DNA of 64,000 nt from Pedobacter nototheniae (GTDB lineage Bacteria; Bacteroidota; Bacteroidia; Sphingobacteriales; Sphingobacteriaceae), in assembly GCF_004335085.1 (NCBI RefSeq), contig NZ_RQRS01000001.1, forward strand, positions 248,001-312,000, in the 5' to 3' direction. The notes below the pieces were generated by a model. The model saw nothing but the letters and a program-made list of their open reading frames with translations. It searched no databases and had not been told where the DNA came from. The position numbers and the translations under genes are program-made. This document shows, piece by piece, positions 62,629 to 64,000 of the stretch (positions within the stretch are counted from its first letter, which is position 1; each line of letters starts with the position of its first letter).

Positions 62629-63792
62629 ATGAAAAAACAACTATTATCGGGCTCATTGTTATTAGCCCTTTCTTTATCTTTTTATGCCTGTAAAAAAACC
62701 GAAGAACCTACAACGGAAAATGGCCACATAAACAGTAGAAATGGTTTAGACGTTGCTAATAAAATCCTTATTGTAAAGGATGATAAGGTGAAACATGTTG
62801 CCTACGCAAAAGTAAATTCTGGTCGCATTACAGATATTAACAAGTTTAAATTTGAACTTACTAAAGATGAGCAAAAAACAAAAACTGCTCAAAATTTCTT
62901 TGATATCGCTATTGTATTTGAATCGGCGAAGATAATACCCGCAAAATCGAAAAAACTTAGAGGAGAAACAGGAACTGATTTAGGAGATTATGTGCTCGCA
63001 TATAAAGAATGGAGTTCTTCTTCAAGTTTCTCACCATCGGCAAAAGCATTAAGCTCAGGCGATCTTTATAATTCTAGCGCTGTTAAAACTACAACTGGCG
63101 ATGCAGGAAGATATTCTTTAACTATGAATAATGAACTGAAAAAGGATATTTTAGACTTGAAAGCTACAGGTACCACAGTTTTAATGAATATTATTCCAGA
63201 TCATGAAAATGCTGGCTGGAAAAGTTTTGATACCCAGGATAAAGCCCTCAAGTTTGCCAAACAAATTAATGAGTCTATTAAGCTTTATCAGTACGATGGA
63301 ATTGATATTGATGAAGAATGGGCAAACTACACCGGTACAACTTATAAAGAATCTATTTTAAGAGTTTTATATGAATTGAAAAAACTTTGGAAAGCTGAAG
63401 ATCTCCTACATCCTGGAAAAGTATTAATTACTGCAAAGGCACTGTATGATGATAGCGAAGATTTTGATGCTTCTATTACAGTTGATAAAAAAAAGTATGC
63501 TCTTTCAGATCTGTTAGATTATGGATGGGAAATGACGTATCAAAGTTCGGCTTATGAATACAGATTAAGTGATTATGAAACTGCAGGAATGACTAAAGCA
63601 AGACTTGGATTGGGGATAGATTTTAGCGATGGACTTAATGATGAGAAATCAGGAACTGAAACAGCAAAATATGTAAAGGATAATGCTTATAAATTTGTGA
63701 TGTATTATGATGTTAAAGGCGCTGATTTATCAAGGTATTCAGCTATATCTAATTTGTTTTATAAACGTAATCTAACTCTAATTGCTAATTAG
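62629..63792 (+). CDS. Lipoprotein GH18 endo-beta-N-acetylglucosaminidase-like enzyme
   Basis: This 387-aa protein has a lipoprotein signal (MKKQLLSGSLLLALSLSFYA, then Cys21). The GH18 barrel shows NFFDIAIVFESAKI, VLMNIIPDHENAGWKSF, and the catalytic motif YDGIDIDEEWANY with DxxDxDxE at 223-230 (acid/base Glu230). The DEEWA wording is near that of EndoH-type endoglycosidases (DDEYA), which cut between the two GlcNAc residues of N-glycans. It stands alone without SusCD, so it is probably a single surface or periplasmic enzyme. Confidence 0.87.
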   Translation: MKKQLLSGSLLLALSLSFYACKKTEEPTTENGHINSRNGLDVANKILIVKDDKVKHVAYAKVNSGRITDINKFKFELTKDEQKTKTAQNFFDIAIVFESAKIIPAKSKKLRGETGTDLGDYVLAYKEWSSSSSFSPSAKALSSGDLYNSSAVKTTTGDAGRYSLTMNNELKKDILDLKATGTTVLMNIIPDHENAGWKSFDTQDKALKFAKQINESIKLYQYDGIDIDEEWANYTGTTYKESILRVLYELKKLWKAEDLLHPGKVLITAKALYDDSEDFDASITVDKKKYALSDLLDYGWEMTYQSSAYEYRLSDYETAGMTKARLGLGIDFSDGLNDEKSGTETAKYVKDNAYKFVMYYDVKGADLSRYSAISNLFYKRNLTLIAN

Positions 63793-63831
63793 TATTACTT
63801 TAAATTCTATAAAGGATTTATTATATATCTT

Positions 63832-63868
63832 AACAAACCGTTTCTCAAAAAAGAGAAGCGGTTTGTTG
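63832..63868 (+). terminator. Intrinsic terminator after the GH18 gene
   Basis: AACAAACCGTTTCTC pairs with GAGAAGCGGTTTGTT (one mismatch) around AAAAAA, followed by GTTTATT. Confidence 0.8.
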
Positions 63869-63930
63869 TTTATTCGCTTAAAAGAAATGAGGCATTAATC
63901 TGCTGTTTATAAACCCGATTTAGTGAATGC

Positions 63931-63952
63931 CCCCGATTTTGTATCGGGACAG
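63931..63952. repeat. Short CCCGAT-ATCGGG palindrome near the window end
   Basis: CCCGAT (63932-63937) and ATCGGG (63943-63948) form a stem with loop TTTGT. The words resemble the inner hairpin of the 18206 element, so this may be part of a repeat that continues past the window. Confidence 0.5.
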
Positions 63953-64000
63953 TAACGGGAGCGGGACTTCATCCAGCCAAATGTCTGTGTCCGTTCATTT

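Overview
The window reads as a chromosome segment of a Bacteroidota bacterium, most likely Sphingobacteriaceae (Pedobacter-like). The evidence is the AT-rich sequence, Bacteroidota-type promoters (TTTG at -33, TAnnTTTG at -7) ahead of at least fourteen genes, almost no Shine-Dalgarno sequences, an ECF sigma/FecR/STN-TonB-receptor regulatory unit, and families largely confined to this phylum (DUF4293, DUF5690, DUF2931, a Bacteroidota-type double-glycine leader peptide, eukaryote-type class Ia NrdAB). I saw no rRNA, tRNA, CRISPR array, prophage or intact transposase. Family names come from reading motifs, not from searches.

Layout. 1-9.8 kb: a cut DUF4293 membrane protein diverging from truA, whose 3' end and trailer are duplicated in tandem in front of an MsbA-type ABC exporter. 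These are followed by a small Cys-rich GG-leader peptide, a secreted isoaspartyl peptidase, a dicarboxylate/amino-acid symporter, rlmF, sucD, a lipoprotein MsrB and an RlpA-like protein. 9.8-14.8 kb: nrdB-nrdA with a long leader, a CWC-type Cys-rich protein and an unknown membrane protein. 15.1-20.6 kb: a large SPFH (flotillin-like) protein with four N-terminal repeats, aguB-aguA (agmatine to putrescine), a GIY-YIG nuclease gene bracketed by inverted repeat elements, and a FabG-like reductase. 20.9-24.2 kb: a divergent trio of phosphonate-associated alcohol dehydrogenase, DUF5690 membrane protein and PhnX-like HAD hydrolase. 24.4-34.8 kb: envelope and housekeeping genes (L,D-transpeptidase, VWA membrane protein, TRIC channel, FtsB-like, enolase, large MscS channel, PBP4-type DacB). 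34.8-38.9 kb: a six-gene membrane-protein operon (DUF2931, two small membrane proteins, LemA, a GIDE-fold protein, an LRR protein). 39-43.6 kb: asd and two secreted proteins.

The main accessory block is 43.7-60.2 kb, all on the minus strand. In transcription order it holds an ECF sigma factor, FecR anti-sigma, an STN-containing TonB receptor without a SusD, a TIM-barrel enzyme, gluconate-2-dehydrogenase subunit 3, a GMC oxidoreductase with a Cys cluster, a Gfo/Idh/MocA enzyme, another TIM barrel, cytochrome c, a Tat-type Gfo/Idh/MocA enzyme, a DUF1080 enzyme, a nucleoside-permease-like MFS carrier and two more Tat-type TIM barrels. This matches the 3-keto-sugar route of glycoside breakdown: oxidise C3, eliminate the aglycone, then isomerise and reduce. 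A plus-strand promoter and terminator between fecR and the receptor gene predict a small antisense RNA of about 100 nt over the receptor leader. The window closes with SDR-type threonine dehydrogenase, a YebC-family protein and a GH18 endoglycosidase-like lipoprotein.

Intergenic space carries several families of palindromic repeats: GTCAT-CTGA types, a near-perfect 28-bp-arm hairpin at 47.6 kb, TGAATGA-rich spacers, and ACCACGGA/GGTGGC elements.
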